Source of the DNA: Craterostigma plantagineum
Lineage: Eukaryota; Streptophyta; Magnoliopsida; Lamiales; Linderniaceae
Length of the DNA: 64,000 nt
Assembly: GCA_027422505.1 (NCBI GenBank)
Contig: JAPQWV010000028.1
Location: 6,786,001 to 6,850,000 of the forward strand
Direction of reading: 5' to 3'
A model generated the notes under the pieces. That model had not been told where the DNA came from and did no database searches. It saw only the letters and a program-made list of their open reading frames with translations. Below, piece by piece: positions 11,412 to 22,300 of the stretch (its first letter is position 1; each line of letters opens with the position of its first letter). A program made the translations under genes and the position numbers.

Positions 11412-13298
11412 GGTAATTTCCTTCACCTCTATAAACTGACATGCGATGTCATGTCTTAATATACGTAAAAGAAATTAAATTTATTTTTGCGTTATTCGTG
11501 GAAAATGAAATAGGGAGCAAGCGCTCCAGGTCGTAGATGACGATTCCTGGAGGGTGCAGGGGCCACAGCCCGGCGGTCCATATGATGACGAGGTGATCTC
11601 TAGTTATCTGGGGCACATCGCGCCCCGCATCTGGATGGGTGAGGAGGAGAGGCCCCTGCTGAAGTGCGAGCAGCGGGCGTTAGTGCTTGGGAAGCTTAAG
11701 AATTGGTACTCCCAATTCCCGCCGGAGACGCAGAGCCAGATCGATGGCACGGGGCTTGAGCACCTCACAGATGCCATGGTGGGTCACTTGGACCAGACTC
11801 TACTGTGCGCTTTTTGTGGAGCGCTGGCATCCCGACACGAACACCTTCCACATGCCATTCGGGGAGATGACGATCATGCTCCACGACGTCGAGCACATCC
11901 TGGGTATCCCGATCGACGGAGCGACGGTATCGGGCACCCCAGACGTCGCCGATGGACAGATCACGGCGAGGGAGATTATGGGCATCTCTGCAGACGTGCT
12001 CAGGGATTCTTGGAGAGGCGGGGGGGTTGCGTCGAAAGACGTGATGCAGAGGATGTGGGGGGATCGGCCAGCGGGGTTCCAGGCCATCGCTTGGTTGTGG
12101 ATTCTCTTGGGATCGACGTTGTTCGTCGACAAGAGCGGGACCCGTGTGAAGCCCGACATCATGCACGAGTTCTATCGCTCGTTGGCCTCTGCCAGCCAGT
12201 ACTCGTGGGGTTCGGTCGCTCTTGCTTACCTTTATCGCCAGCTTGGACTCGCAAGCCGGGCGGATTCGAGGGGTGTTGCTGGGTGCCTCTCGTTACTTCA
12301 GGCATGAATCTACGAGTACTTCCCATGCTTTCGCCCACACCGTCTCCCCCATCATGTGGAGCTTGGCCAGGCACGATAACGCATGTGGTCTGTATCGCAG
12401 CACGAGAGGACGGGCCACCGTTTGATTGAGATCCGCCGTCAGATAGATGTCATGACTGCGATCGAGGTATCTTAACAATTTATATCTATATTGACGACAA
12501 TTATGTAATAATTGTGAACTGTTATCAGGTTGCTTGGCTGCCGTACGGTCCCGAACCAGCGTCGCAGCACCTGATGATGCTTTCCGTGGGTTGGGTTCGA
12601 TATCGCGATATCGTTGAGCCCTACGCACCCTCGAGAGTATTGCGCCAGCTGGGGTACGTGCATGTCATCCCGCCACCAATGAGTCCGCCACGGAAGGCCG
12701 TCATGCCAGCACACCCGACGAGGTATAAGGTTGATTATTCTGCCGGTGCAGCAGAACATGCTTTGCGTCAGTTCCCGTACGCCTACATCCTCAACCTCTC
12801 GTACATCAACCGGGCCGCCGCGAAGTACCTTGGTGGCACCGTTGCAGGGTACATGGACTGGTATGAGCGGCATTCTCATCCTCGCCTGTTTTCTTCGGAG
12901 TCGGGATCCTCATCGGGCGGCATACCCCCGCGCAGCCACGCCGACTACGTACGTAATTTAATCTTATGTGAATTTTTTATATTTATACGTTTAATGACAC
13001 TTTATATGTATTATTTGCTATGTACAGTGGTACAGCTCGATGTACACCTTGAGTAGCGATATGCTAGCTAGGATGCATCTTGACGGCTTGACGCACACAG
13101 ACGAGTTCAGAGAGAGGCTGGACGAGCTCAACGACCAGTGGCGCCAGGTCCCTTGACGTGTTGTTATTTTTTGTTTATTTTTCGTTTATTGTATCGGACG
13201 AATTATCTCTATGTTTGGAATATTTTTATCATATTTATTCCTTTTTGCATTACTAATACAAAAAAATATTACTAATACAAACAAATTACAATATACAG

Positions 13299-16200
13299 TC
13301 ACAAATTATTATGCTGCATTAAGTGCATCCAGTGATCGAATCGACTCTGATATCTTATTTCCCAACCGGCAACTCGACGATCACAATACGTGAACCAGTA
13401 CGGATGTAAGATGGGCATAGGAAAATCTGGACATAAATTAAGTCTAATGTAATGCTGATAATCATCCCCTAGGTGCGCCATGACGATCGTACGGCTCGGT
13501 CCAGTAGCAGTCCGACCGGCTGTAGTGGCAATGTTGTGTCTGAAAGTATGTTGATGTTATACCCATTGCCGTACCCGTAGAGGATAATTACAGTGTTCCA
13601 AATTGTCGCCACAACCCACAGATCACACGGTGTCAGTATCTAGTGGTTCACTCCACAAGGCCCCCCTTTCCAGCGTATACGATCCAACTGCATCTCCATT
13701 GAATCACCGTAGTACAATGCCGAATAACGCTCCCAATGGGCCTCGAGTTCGTTCGCGACGTTATTCCTTACGGTGATCCATTCATCCTCGTCATTGTAAA
13801 CATGGGAGGCGATAACGCGGAATCCACAGTTGCCGTCAGCCACCACATTCTTATAGCTAACTATATAAGGATGGATGACTTTTGTTACGTGGTTGGCCAA
13901 TTGGGTGTGTAGAAGTCTGATTCACCTGTAGAACGCATTATCAGGATTAGATGTGCACCCGTGTTTGAACATATTTACGAGTAAAAGATAGTAGTACCTG
14001 TCTCCGTAGTAGATGGAGACCGTTTCGCAGACGAAGACGACGTACGACCCCGGCTGCTGCGACTGGTACTGTTGCGCCCTCCGCTGCGTCCACCCCTTGG
14101 GATTGCGTACTCTCAAGCACTTCGATCCCGCTTCGTCGAGTTTTTTTTCTTCGGCCGACCTTTTACCGAAGTCTTAACAACAGGTTCATCCCACTCACGG
14201 GCGTCGGGATAGAGATGCTCGTGAACGACTCGATGGAGGCCATGCATAACGGCGGGATCGCGCCCTTCAACCTCACGCACGAGGTCGTATAAGTAATCCC
14301 GATCAGAAATATCGGGAGTTACTCCCTCGCCGATTGTGAGTGTCCTCCAGAAGTCGTGCAAACAGTCTGCAGCAACTGGGTAATTGTTGTCGACACATTG
14401 CTGAAGCTCGCATGCACATGGGAGCCCGTGCGTACGTCGTATCACACATCCGCACGCGGAGTAAACCTCATCCGACAACTCTTTGGCATGCATCAACTCC
14501 ATTCCCATTATCGATATTGCTTGGTGTGAAACTCTGTACAATATCGTGTGGAATGGAAATCTTGAGTTCCCAATAGGACGTTTCGAGCGGGACTCCTCTA
14601 GTGCCTGCATGTCAACATAAAAAATTATTAGATAACGATTTCGTTTGACACGTAATAATAACTAATTTACCTTTTTGATGCGAATCAGTTGGTTCTGAAT
14701 GTGCTCGTGCACCTTCACCCATACGGTGTCAAGAGACCCAGTGGCCGAGTTCAGCCATTGCTTCAGCTCGATGTGAGCACTCTCCACACGACATGTAGTG
14801 GTGTTCCCGAAATGAAGCACCTGGTTCGTCCAAGCTTTGGCGAACTTCTCCTTATGCACCAACCATGTCTGCTCAACGTACTGGACGATCTTCGAGTTGG
14901 CTACCCAACGCAGAGACATGTCAGTCAATGCCTGCTCGTATGCGTCTATCGTCGGAGCTTCCACGACTGCTTTCCAGGCCTTATGCGTGAAGTGAGCTGC
15001 GGTCTTTCTGTTATTCCCCGTCAGCCAATAAACTCTGTTCTCCACGTGCACAACAAATGGTGAGAATTCGGAAATACCATATGTACGGGTCGAAGACGGC
15101 CCAACTCACGATCGGTCACGATCGCCGAAGGCTCGACACCTGGACCCAAAATATTCCGAAGAGAATTCAACACCCACCAATAACTTCTCTCCGTCTCGTC
15201 CTCCACAACGGCAAACCCACACATGAAGTTGTGATTACAGGGAGTCATCCCTATAATCTCAACTAGAGGCATCTTGTACCTATTGGTCTTGTACGTAGAG
15301 TCAATGCCAATGAAGTACGGATACGTCCTCACCAGTGCGAGTGAGTCCGGATGTGCGAGAAAAACATGTGTCAGTGCATTCGTCTCGTCGTCTCCCAGGG
15401 CTTGAACATAATATCCGGCCTGGGTCGCCTGGTGCATCAACTGGCTCACCACGTCTCGGCCCTCAGAATAGTCCTTCTTCAGACGATCTCTGTAATTATA
15501 TACATGTCTGATCGTCGCGTTATCTTCTGCGTGTCGAGCCCTCACCGATGAGAGGATATGAGCTGGTTTCGATTGCGCAGCAGTCATTTCCTCTACGATC
15601 TTCTTTGCCTGGATACTTAACCCACTCGTCTGACGGTGTCCCTCGGGAAACTGTATCAGAGGGTGATGTGCACGGATTTCTCAGGTGGGCCCGTACGAGT
15701 GTACCATTCCCTAGTCATTGGATCCTCCTGAGGTATGACTACAAACGGACACCTGCACTTGTTCGACTTTGAAACCCTCTCCAATTCATCCTCGTTGCCT
15801 CTATAACGTTCTCCGCGAGAACATCTAATCAATTTTTTCGTACCGTATTTCTTATTCGATGAAATAATCACCTCAAAATCAAGAGCAATAGCGATGCCTT
15901 TCGCCCAGTTAATGGCTTCCACGTCGGTCGGAAATCGTCCTCCTACGCGAAAATGCTCACTGTAGTTTACCCCGTCGCCGATAACATCTCCGGGATGTGG
16001 ATTTCCCCCTCCTCGTCTGAAAAAAAAAAATTAGCACGGCCGAACAGTTTTTTCGGCCATATGTAGAGACGGCCGAAAAGTATTTTCGGCCGCAGCACTC
16101 CCTGCCGAATTAGGATCTCTGCCGGAACAGTCACGGCCGAACAGCATTTTCGGCTCCTACAGTCCGGGCGAAATTATCTTTCGGTCGTGCCTTGCGGGGG

Positions 16201-16387
16201 CCAAAAAAATGTTTCGGCCCGGACTGTAAGAGCCAAAATTATGATTCGGCTCGGTATTTTTTCAAGCCGTTCCTGCCCGTGTTCGATAATTCATCTACGT
16301 ACGAACGAACTTTACGCGAATTTGCTTACCAATCGTGCGAGTAGACCCTTTTCTTTGCCCTGTCCCTTTCCCCTTTCGTCGATCCAT
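13299..16387 (-). pseudogene. MULE transposase (MURA-like) with C-terminal OTU-like cysteine protease domain, decayed
   Basis: The gene starts at the ATG at 16387 in the right terminal repeat (peptide MDRRKGKGTG), with its intron donor near 16329. The second exon starts near 16016 and encodes FPTDVEAINWAKGIAI, a FAR1/MULE-type N-terminal region. The transposase core (about 15587-14671) has YPYFIGIDSTYKT, IVTDRELG and CRVESAHIELK, matching a D-D-E layout. The exon at 14604-14113 has a SWIM-like Cys/His segment (CGCVIRRTHGLPCACEL). A basic Ser/Arg linker follows, then an OTU-like domain (about 13,900-13,300) with the catalytic-type motif VVADGNCGFRVIASHVY and PCGVNH. Frameshifts lie near 15,665 and 15,050; premature stops at 14113-14115 (TGA) and 13640-13642 (TAG). 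It converges on the PMD gene, leaving about 140 bases between them. Confidence 0.82.
16035..16250. repeat. Subterminal GGCCGAAA repeat array, right side of MULE
   Basis: Intron 1 of the transposase gene contains repeated TTTCGGCC, ACGGCCGAA and GAGCCGAAA motifs, the counterpart of the array at 8110-8275. Units here are more diverged than on the left. Confidence 0.5.
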
Positions 16388-16593
16388 TGCGATTTGATTT
16401 TTTTTTGTTTTGAGTCTGATTTGGATGTATGATTTGGAAAGTGTTGTTTGGAAAAGGGCTTTAAATAGAAATTTTTATTGTTTATTATAATTTTTTCTTT
16501 TTAAATTAATTTATATTGAAAAGGGCAAAATCGTCTTTTTGCAGCCCTTTAGGGGGCGGTGATTAGGAAAAAGGGGGCGGTGAATAGCAATTC
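16255..16593 (-). repeat. Right terminal inverted repeat of the MULE
   Basis: It pairs with the left repeat and carries, on the minus strand, the same TATA-like TATTTAAAG and an ATG at 16387 opening the transposase gene. The first-exon peptides of the two genes therefore resemble each other (MDRR followed by Gly/Lys residues). Confidence 0.8.
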
Positions 16594-16899
16594 AGAAAAA
16601 AAACCCCATGGTAAGAAGCCATCGAAACTTAGGGAAAGAAGAAAGAGAGGCCGAAACTCAACTTGAGGAAGGTATGAAGCTTTTTACTAATGCTTTTTTT
16701 CGTTTTAGCTTGAAATTTAGGTTATTAATTCGAATTTAGCATGTTTAGGGGGATTAGCACACTAGAGATATGCCTAAACTTGTGTTTCAAACTGATTCGA
16801 TGCTAGAGTTTTGAAGTTCCATACCACCATATTTTAAGAGTTTTGAGGCACGAAAATAATATAGCGTTAAGGTTCGTGTAAATAGTTCACGAGGGTTTA

Positions 16900-18560
16900 G
16901 GAAATATTTAGAGGTCGTGTGACATTCATACGGTTCTTGGAAGAAACACCTTTTTAATCGAAGTCCTCAAGAATTTTAGGTGTTAAAATTGTTTAAGTGT
17001 CGCGAAATGTAAGGTTCACGAACTGTGAGTGGCTCGCGAACCCCTATTAAGGCGAGATTCACGAACCCTAAGGGTTCAAATGCACACGATTCGCGAATTA
17101 GGCTTGGGAAATTCACGGGACGAATGATTCGCGAATCCTAAGCCATATGATGAGCTTTGCGAATCGTGAGAGGTTCACGAACCCCATACATTTCGCGAAC
17201 TAAGTTAGAAATGATAGGATTCGCAAAGTTAGATGGCTCCATGAGTTTCACGAACTTGGCGAACTAAGAGGGACAGGATACAACCCGCGAAATAATCGAA
17301 GTATATACTTCCCGAATTAGGGTCGCGAGCTGCATGCAAGCCGCAAACCGAACTATGGCCTATGTAGTTCGCGAAGTAGGTCAATTCGCGAAGCAAGGGT
17401 TTTCACGGGTGAAGCATGTCGCGAACCCAAATGTAGCTCTAAGGAATTCGCAAAGTCGGCTAGTTTGCGAACTAGGAACAATGGACTTCGCGAAGTGGTG
17501 AGGAAATTTCATGAACTAGACGATGTATGATAGGGTTCGCGAAGTAGATGTGCGAAATGGAGCTTTGCGAATCCATGACCTTTTTGCGTATTGTGATTGG
17601 TGAACTTCACGAATTGGGGCCGTATCGCGGGTCATGGCGAATTCAAGCACTTCGCGAAGTAGCTAGCCACAAGTAGGAGTAGTATGCGAAGTTTGGTAGG
17701 TCGCGAATTAAGTGGTGTTCGTAAATCCTATGCAATAAAATTCACGAACTTTAAGAGGTTCACGAACCCCGATGGTTCCAATGCATGGCTTCGCGAAATA
17801 AGAATTTGCGAATCCCATGTGAATCACGAGTTCAACGGAACCGCGAAGTATAAGTTGGCGAATCCATTGGGATTTCGCAAACTACTAGCCGACAGAAACA
17901 ATTCGCGAATTATAGCAAAGTTAGACACTTCGAAAGTTAAGAACGTTTCACGGACTATGAGTAGAGGTGATTATTTAACGAATTTTGAAGAGAACAATTT
18001 GCGAACCGTAAGATAGTAAAGACATTTCAAAAACTAGGGCATTTCACGAGTCCAAGTAGGTCACGAACTTTGGTTAAAGTCTAAGAGTTTCGCGAAGTGG
18101 AGAATAAGTCACGAATTGAACCGACTTGGCGAACTATACAAGTTCGCGCAGTCGAGAGGGAAGTATTAACTTGGCGAATTATGGGAGCATCACTTTGCGA
18201 ATTGAGGTACTTCACGAATTAGGATTTGGGGAGTTCGCGAAGTAGGAAAACTTGGCGAACGAACCTCGCGGACTATATAAGTTCGCAAGGTAGATTTGAC
18301 GAATTAAAAGGATCGCGAACTCGGTGACGATGAGAGACTTTGCGAACTAGAGTAGTTCGCAAAGTGTGGGGATCAACTTGACAAATTCACAAGCACGTCA
18401 CGAATTGGACTTCACGAGCCAAGTGGACTTGGCGAAGTGTGCGAGAACCTGTCGCAAAGTGTAAGAGTGATAGCTAGTTCGCGAACCATGGGGAGTTAGA
18501 ATTATCGAAGCATACTTAAGATATGTCACGAATCACGAGTTCAAAGGAATTCACGAGTCA
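16900..18560. repeat. Dense array of TTCGCGAA-type palindromes inside the outer solo LTR
   Basis: Dozens of eight-base motifs TTCGCGAA and one-base variants (TTCACGAA, TTGGCGAA, TTTGCGAA, TTCGCAAA, TTCGTGAA) occur about every 20-40 bases over 1.6 kb, separated by unrelated sequence. The 110-codon open frame at 17684-18016 lies inside this array and looks like chance. Many variants differ at the CpG, as expected from deamination of methylated cytosine. Confidence 0.7.
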
Positions 18561-19092
18561 AGTATAGCCCACGAGTCATTAGGACTTTCACATGTTAAAG
18601 TTAATAAACTCTTTTAAATAATTACCTTTCAAATATGGTATTAAAAATATATTAAACCAATACTTAGGAAATTCAATGACGTAGGTGATCAGTTAATTTA
18701 GATAGCGTAGTGACGTAATGATTTCTGTGCTAAGGTTGACAACTAGGAATTTTGCTGATCCAGTAGCAATAAATCGATGGACGCCAGGTAAGTGGAAATT
18801 CACCTACGACACATAATATGCTTGTTTGTGCCTAACTTATGTGACTATGTGATTCAGTGCCTACGTGGTTATGTGAATTATATGTGTGACGTGATTGTTA
18901 TGATTACGGTAAGCATTATGGCATTAATGCACTATGTATTTCACGAGCATGCACGATCATATGTGGGGGTGTGCGAGATGAGTATGCATATTATAAGTCG
19001 CTTGAAAGCGAATGATACTTGCCGATATGGGCATTTGTTGTCGACTAACAGTTGAGTCAGGGCTAACTAGTATAACACCAGGGCAGCATCGT

Positions 19093-19194
19093 CGTATATG
19101 TATATATGTATATATATATGTATATATATATATATGTATATATGTATATGTTATGATAGGGCAATGCCCGTTGGCGATAGGGTCGTATATGTAT

Positions 19195-19226
<32 letters not shown>
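19093..19226. repeat. TA/TATATG microsatellite
   Basis: Two clusters of (TATATG)n/(TA)n at about 19093-19150 and 19185-19226 lie within the outer solo LTR. Open frames here that encode Tyr/Ile-rich peptides are products of the repeat. Confidence 0.85.
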
Positions 19227-19229
<3 letters not shown>

Positions 19230-19971
19230 TCATGTTATATTTGGGCAATGCCTGTGGCGGTAGGGGAACGATGTGCATCCTAGGGTATGGCCATCCGGCG
19301 TAGACCGCTGTCGTATTTGTCATTGATGGACGTGAGCTCATTGTGGTGCATAATAAGATTAGCCGAGGGCCCTGAGTGAAAAGAGTATGAGTATTAAGTG
19401 CATTGGCGTGGATTGCCTTTGCGAGGGTTGACACATGCATATCATGCATAATTTCTGCTTACTGAGCCACGGCGGCTCATCCCTTACATTATGTGTTGTA
19501 GGTGCCAGCAACCACGCTACGTGATTGCTTTGAAGGCAAGGCCTATCTTTTGAAGCTTTCAGGTGCTTTTGGGGTGAGAGTGTGTGCATGGATGACGACC
19601 TGTGAGGCCGGGCATATATGATTCTTTTGCTGCATAATTAGATCCACTTCCATGTAATTAAGATTTGGAAATGTAATCTTGTCATGTACAAACGATCTCC
19701 TTTATATAAAAGGAAATGAAAAATTTTATACGCAATTTCAGTGTTTTTCCCAATTCCAACTCGTTAGGCACGTAGGATAATGTAGAATAGGTTCGGGTCG
19801 TGACATCTATGGTACCTAAATGTGTGATATGATGTACCTTGCGGCGGGCAGGTACCAATGTACAAAAAATTTATTCTGACAGGTACCTGCATATAAAAAA
19901 ATACTGACAAGGTACTGAATTTGCTAAATTTTTATATTAATGGGTATTTTTATGTAAAATCCCCATATTAA

Positions 19972-22300
19972 GGTTCAAAATGTTAGTAATATAATTTTCG
20001 AATTTAATAAATTGGATCCCGTGAGGAAGTGGAAAGAACGACTTGCAGGTGAGAGAAAAACCGAGAATCTACTCCAATCAATTCTACACTCAATGCGTGT
20101 GCTAGTATACAAATGTATACTAAAAATATAGTAAAATTGAAATGCACAATATAATATGGTGGGTGGTTTTCTTTTTGATGTAATATTATTGTCTTAATTA
20201 ATTTAAATTGACAGACCAAAATTTGACAGTTTATACTCTTTGCACATTAAAATGCGGGAACAATATATAATAACTATTAACTTATGCACACTCAAATACG
20301 TGTGCTATTTAAATAAATATTTTTTATTAAATTTATTATTTCATAGAAATCATAATTTAAATTTAATTTGTGTGTTATAAATATGTAAAAGGAAAAAATT
20401 GATTTATTATAAATTTAAATTAGGATAGTAATTAACTAAAAATAGTATTAAATAAAAATAGTATTAAACTAAATATGTAATTAGAGGGAGTTAGTGATTT
20501 TTTAATTTTATTAATTAATTTTTTCAATTCAATTGACTGACCATCTGACGGTTTATTCTAGCCCTCACCCTTAACATAATAGAATAGATAAATTTAATTA
20601 ACTTAAAATAGCTCATGGAAATTATAATTTAAATTTACGTATATATATATATATATAAATTATGAAATTAAAGGTATAATAATTAACAATGATAACTAAC
20701 TAAACATCTACACGATTTTATTAAGGGTCAGAGCTTGATATAAACCGTCAATTACTCTGAAAACCACCCGCTATCTTTAATTACTATTTTTTAGTTAATT
20801 ACTATTTTTAGCTTTAATTTTATAATATTATACATTTATATTATAGCATACACATTGAGTGTGCAAGAATTGCTAGTAGTGGTTAAAAAATAGTGAGTGA
20901 TTTCTAAATTTATTGTTAATTTTTCTGTGAAATTGACAGAGCAGTTTATAGCCACCTCTTTTACTTACTAAAATAGAATAGATAGATGTACACATATATT
21001 GGCAATTTGGCACACATGTCAATTTTATATTTGCCTCAACTCGTTAGCAAGGTTTAAAACCGGGTTTCCGAACCGGACCTAAAATTTTTGTGCTTTAAGG
21101 TTTAGTGGTTTAACCAGTATAAAATCGAAATCAAATCGGAGTCAAACCGGTGTTCCCAAATATATAATATTATGTTATCAATCAAATAAAAAATATTGGA
21201 GGATTAAAAACTAGTTATAAAGTGGACTGTCATAAATTAATTGATAAAGTAGGGGGTCAAAAATTAAATAAACATAAATTAGGTTGGGAAATAAGAAATT
21301 GATTGTAAATAAAGTACCAAAAAAATAATTTAAATAATGTCCATAGGATGATTTGTATCCATGACCTTTAAAAAGTCCAACACATAAATCATTGGGCGAC
21401 ACCATTTTATATAACCTTTACCCCTATTTTGTAAATTTATTAGAATTTCGTTTTTTTTATTTTTTACTTTTTTAATTAATTTTGAACCGGACCGGAATCG
21501 GACCGGATTTTCGGCCGGTTCGCCAGTTTTCGGCTTGAACCGGCCGGTCCGGTCCGCTTTTAAAAACCATGCTCGTCAGATCAGATTCGAACATGTCGCA
21601 ATAAATTTCATACGTAATACAATTAATGAGAGCTACCTTATGGGATATAATTGACTTCACGAGAAATATAGCGATACATTTAATAAATTATCATGGTTGG
21701 ATTTGAGTGCATGGACACCATGAATTAATTCATTTTAAATTATATGTTTGAAGGGGCAAAACATTAGTACCCGATGTATTTTTACGACATGAAAAGAATG
21801 GCGACGTTGAGTAGTGGAATAAGAATAAGAAATAGAAAAAATTTAATACTTGGAAAATCCGCATTCATTGTTGCTCGAAAAGGACAGTTAAAAGCAAATT
21901 TATATGGGATATAAAGGATCGTAACTCCCAAATAATTTATATTAAATGATATTTATTGTGAACATAAAGGATAGTGGCTCCCAAATAATTTTTATTAAAT
22001 GATATGTTCTGTGTGATATGTTGTTACATATAAAGTAATCATTTCGTTAATTTTTTACTAATGAATCATCATGTCAATTGAAGTTTATACAATCACTGTT
22101 ATTCTTGTTTGAAGGATATTCACTTTAAGAAATTCCAATTTTGCTATTGAAAATGAAGAAATACGAACAATTTTGCAATTGAATTAAACACTGAAAAACA
22201 AATCCAAAATCTTTACACCAACTGACGGAACATGAATCTTAATTCATGAAAGAAACGAGGATTTGATGCAAATTGCAAAATTGCAACTGACGGAACACTG
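19972..22300. other. Gene-free AT-rich region with repeat fragments
   Basis: No gene is supported. About 20070-20200 matches the reverse complement of about 20755-20885 (both contain CACTCAATG near GTGTGCTAG-like sequence and GGGTGGTTTT), and related segments with TGACGGTTTAT occur near 20540. These look like remnants of an inverted-repeat element. A hAT-type MITE lies at 21048-21571. A TATA-like TATATATAA at about 22370 precedes the CPP gene. Confidence 0.5.
21048..21571. mobile_element. hAT-type MITE
   Basis: The termini are CAAGGTTTAAAACCGG and, on the complement of the right end, CATGGTTTTTAAAAGCGG. The flanks are CTCGTTAG (21040-21047) and CTCGTCAG (21572-21579), an 8-bp duplication with one mismatch, as expected for hAT. 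Ends are rich in ACCGG-type motifs. The interior is AT-rich and noncoding. Confidence 0.7.

Larger units (their letters stand above)
7964..13156 (+). pseudogene. Plant mobile domain (PMD, MAIN/MAIL1-like) protein gene carried by the MULE, decayed
   Basis: Exon 1 (7964 to about 8014) lies in the left terminal repeat and encodes a short basic peptide. Exon 2 (about 8311-8560) encodes an acidic Ser-rich segment. The PMD core runs through about 11510-12466, 12529-12948 and 13028-13156 with GT-AG junctions. Hallmarks are SSYLGHIAPRIWMGEEERP, GEMTIMLHDVEHILGIPIDG, AWLWILLGSTLF, and after the next intron VAWLPYGPEPASQHL; the tail ends DELNDQWRQVP. PMD proteins (PF10536 family) include host genes MAIN and MAIL1 and many transposon-borne copies; their biochemistry is poorly known. 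Damage: one extra T near 11812 shifts the frame, TGA at 12305-12307 replaces an expected Trp, and a second shift falls near 12375. The exon 2/3 phase does not fit cleanly. The nested LTR sits in intron 2. Confidence 0.8.
7761..16595. mobile_element. Autonomous-type Mutator-like element (MULE) with PMD gene and transposase-OTU gene
   Basis: About 8.8 kb bounded by long terminal inverted repeats (7763-8090 and about 16255-16593). The left end begins GAGTTACTATTTACCGCC; the right-end complement begins GAATTGCTATTCACCGCC. The flanks are runs of nine and eight A residues, compatible with a target duplication but too simple to prove one. It contains two convergent genes starting in the opposite terminal repeats, as mudrA and mudrB do in maize MuDR. 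After subtracting the nested LTR the element is about 6.0 kb. Both genes carry stops and frameshifts, so this copy is no longer autonomous. Confidence 0.85.
7311..19805 (-). mobile_element. Long solo LTR (minus orientation), probably Ty3/gypsy, interrupted by a MULE
   Basis: On the minus strand the LTR begins TGTCACGACCCGAACC at 19805 and ends at 7311 (plus strand TGTAGTAACCGGGTCC). TCTAT flanks it on both sides (7306-7310 and 19806-19810), a perfect 5-bp target duplication. Without the MULE it is about 3.66 kb. No gag or pol accompanies it, so it is a solo LTR left by LTR-LTR recombination. Long stretches match the LTR at 8565-11411 in reverse: for example the segment around GATGAGCCGCC and CTCAGTAAGCAGAAATT at about 19450-19480 corresponds to about 8930-8965. 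The TGTCACGACCC start and large size suggest a Tekay/Del-like chromovirus, which is inference. Confidence 0.8.
7041..19964. mobile_element. Outermost nested element: ~0.42 kb MITE split by later insertions
   Basis: The left part is 7041-7310 and the right part 19811-19964. They form the two ends of one element with matching inverted termini: left GGGGTGAATCTATAGAAAAA, and the complement of the right begins GGGGATTTTACATAAAAATA. Similarity continues for about 55 bases. ATATTAA flanks it directly on both sides (7034-7040 and 19965-19971). Both parts share GGTACC and GTACCTTGCGGC motifs. Removing the inserts leaves about 424 bases with no coding capacity. The superfamily is not certain. Confidence 0.75.

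Noticed and set aside
17684..18016. 110-codon open frame in the TTCGCGAA array
   Set aside because: The frame runs through a noncoding palindrome array inside a solo LTR and encodes no recognisable protein; it looks like chance.
16900..18560. Regularly recurring short palindromes considered as a CRISPR-like array
   Set aside because: The repeated unit is only eight bases, the spacing is irregular, and the context is a plant LTR; no cas genes or leader exist.
19012..19449. Open frames encoding Tyr/Ile-rich peptides on both strands
   Set aside because: They are translations of the TATATG microsatellite.
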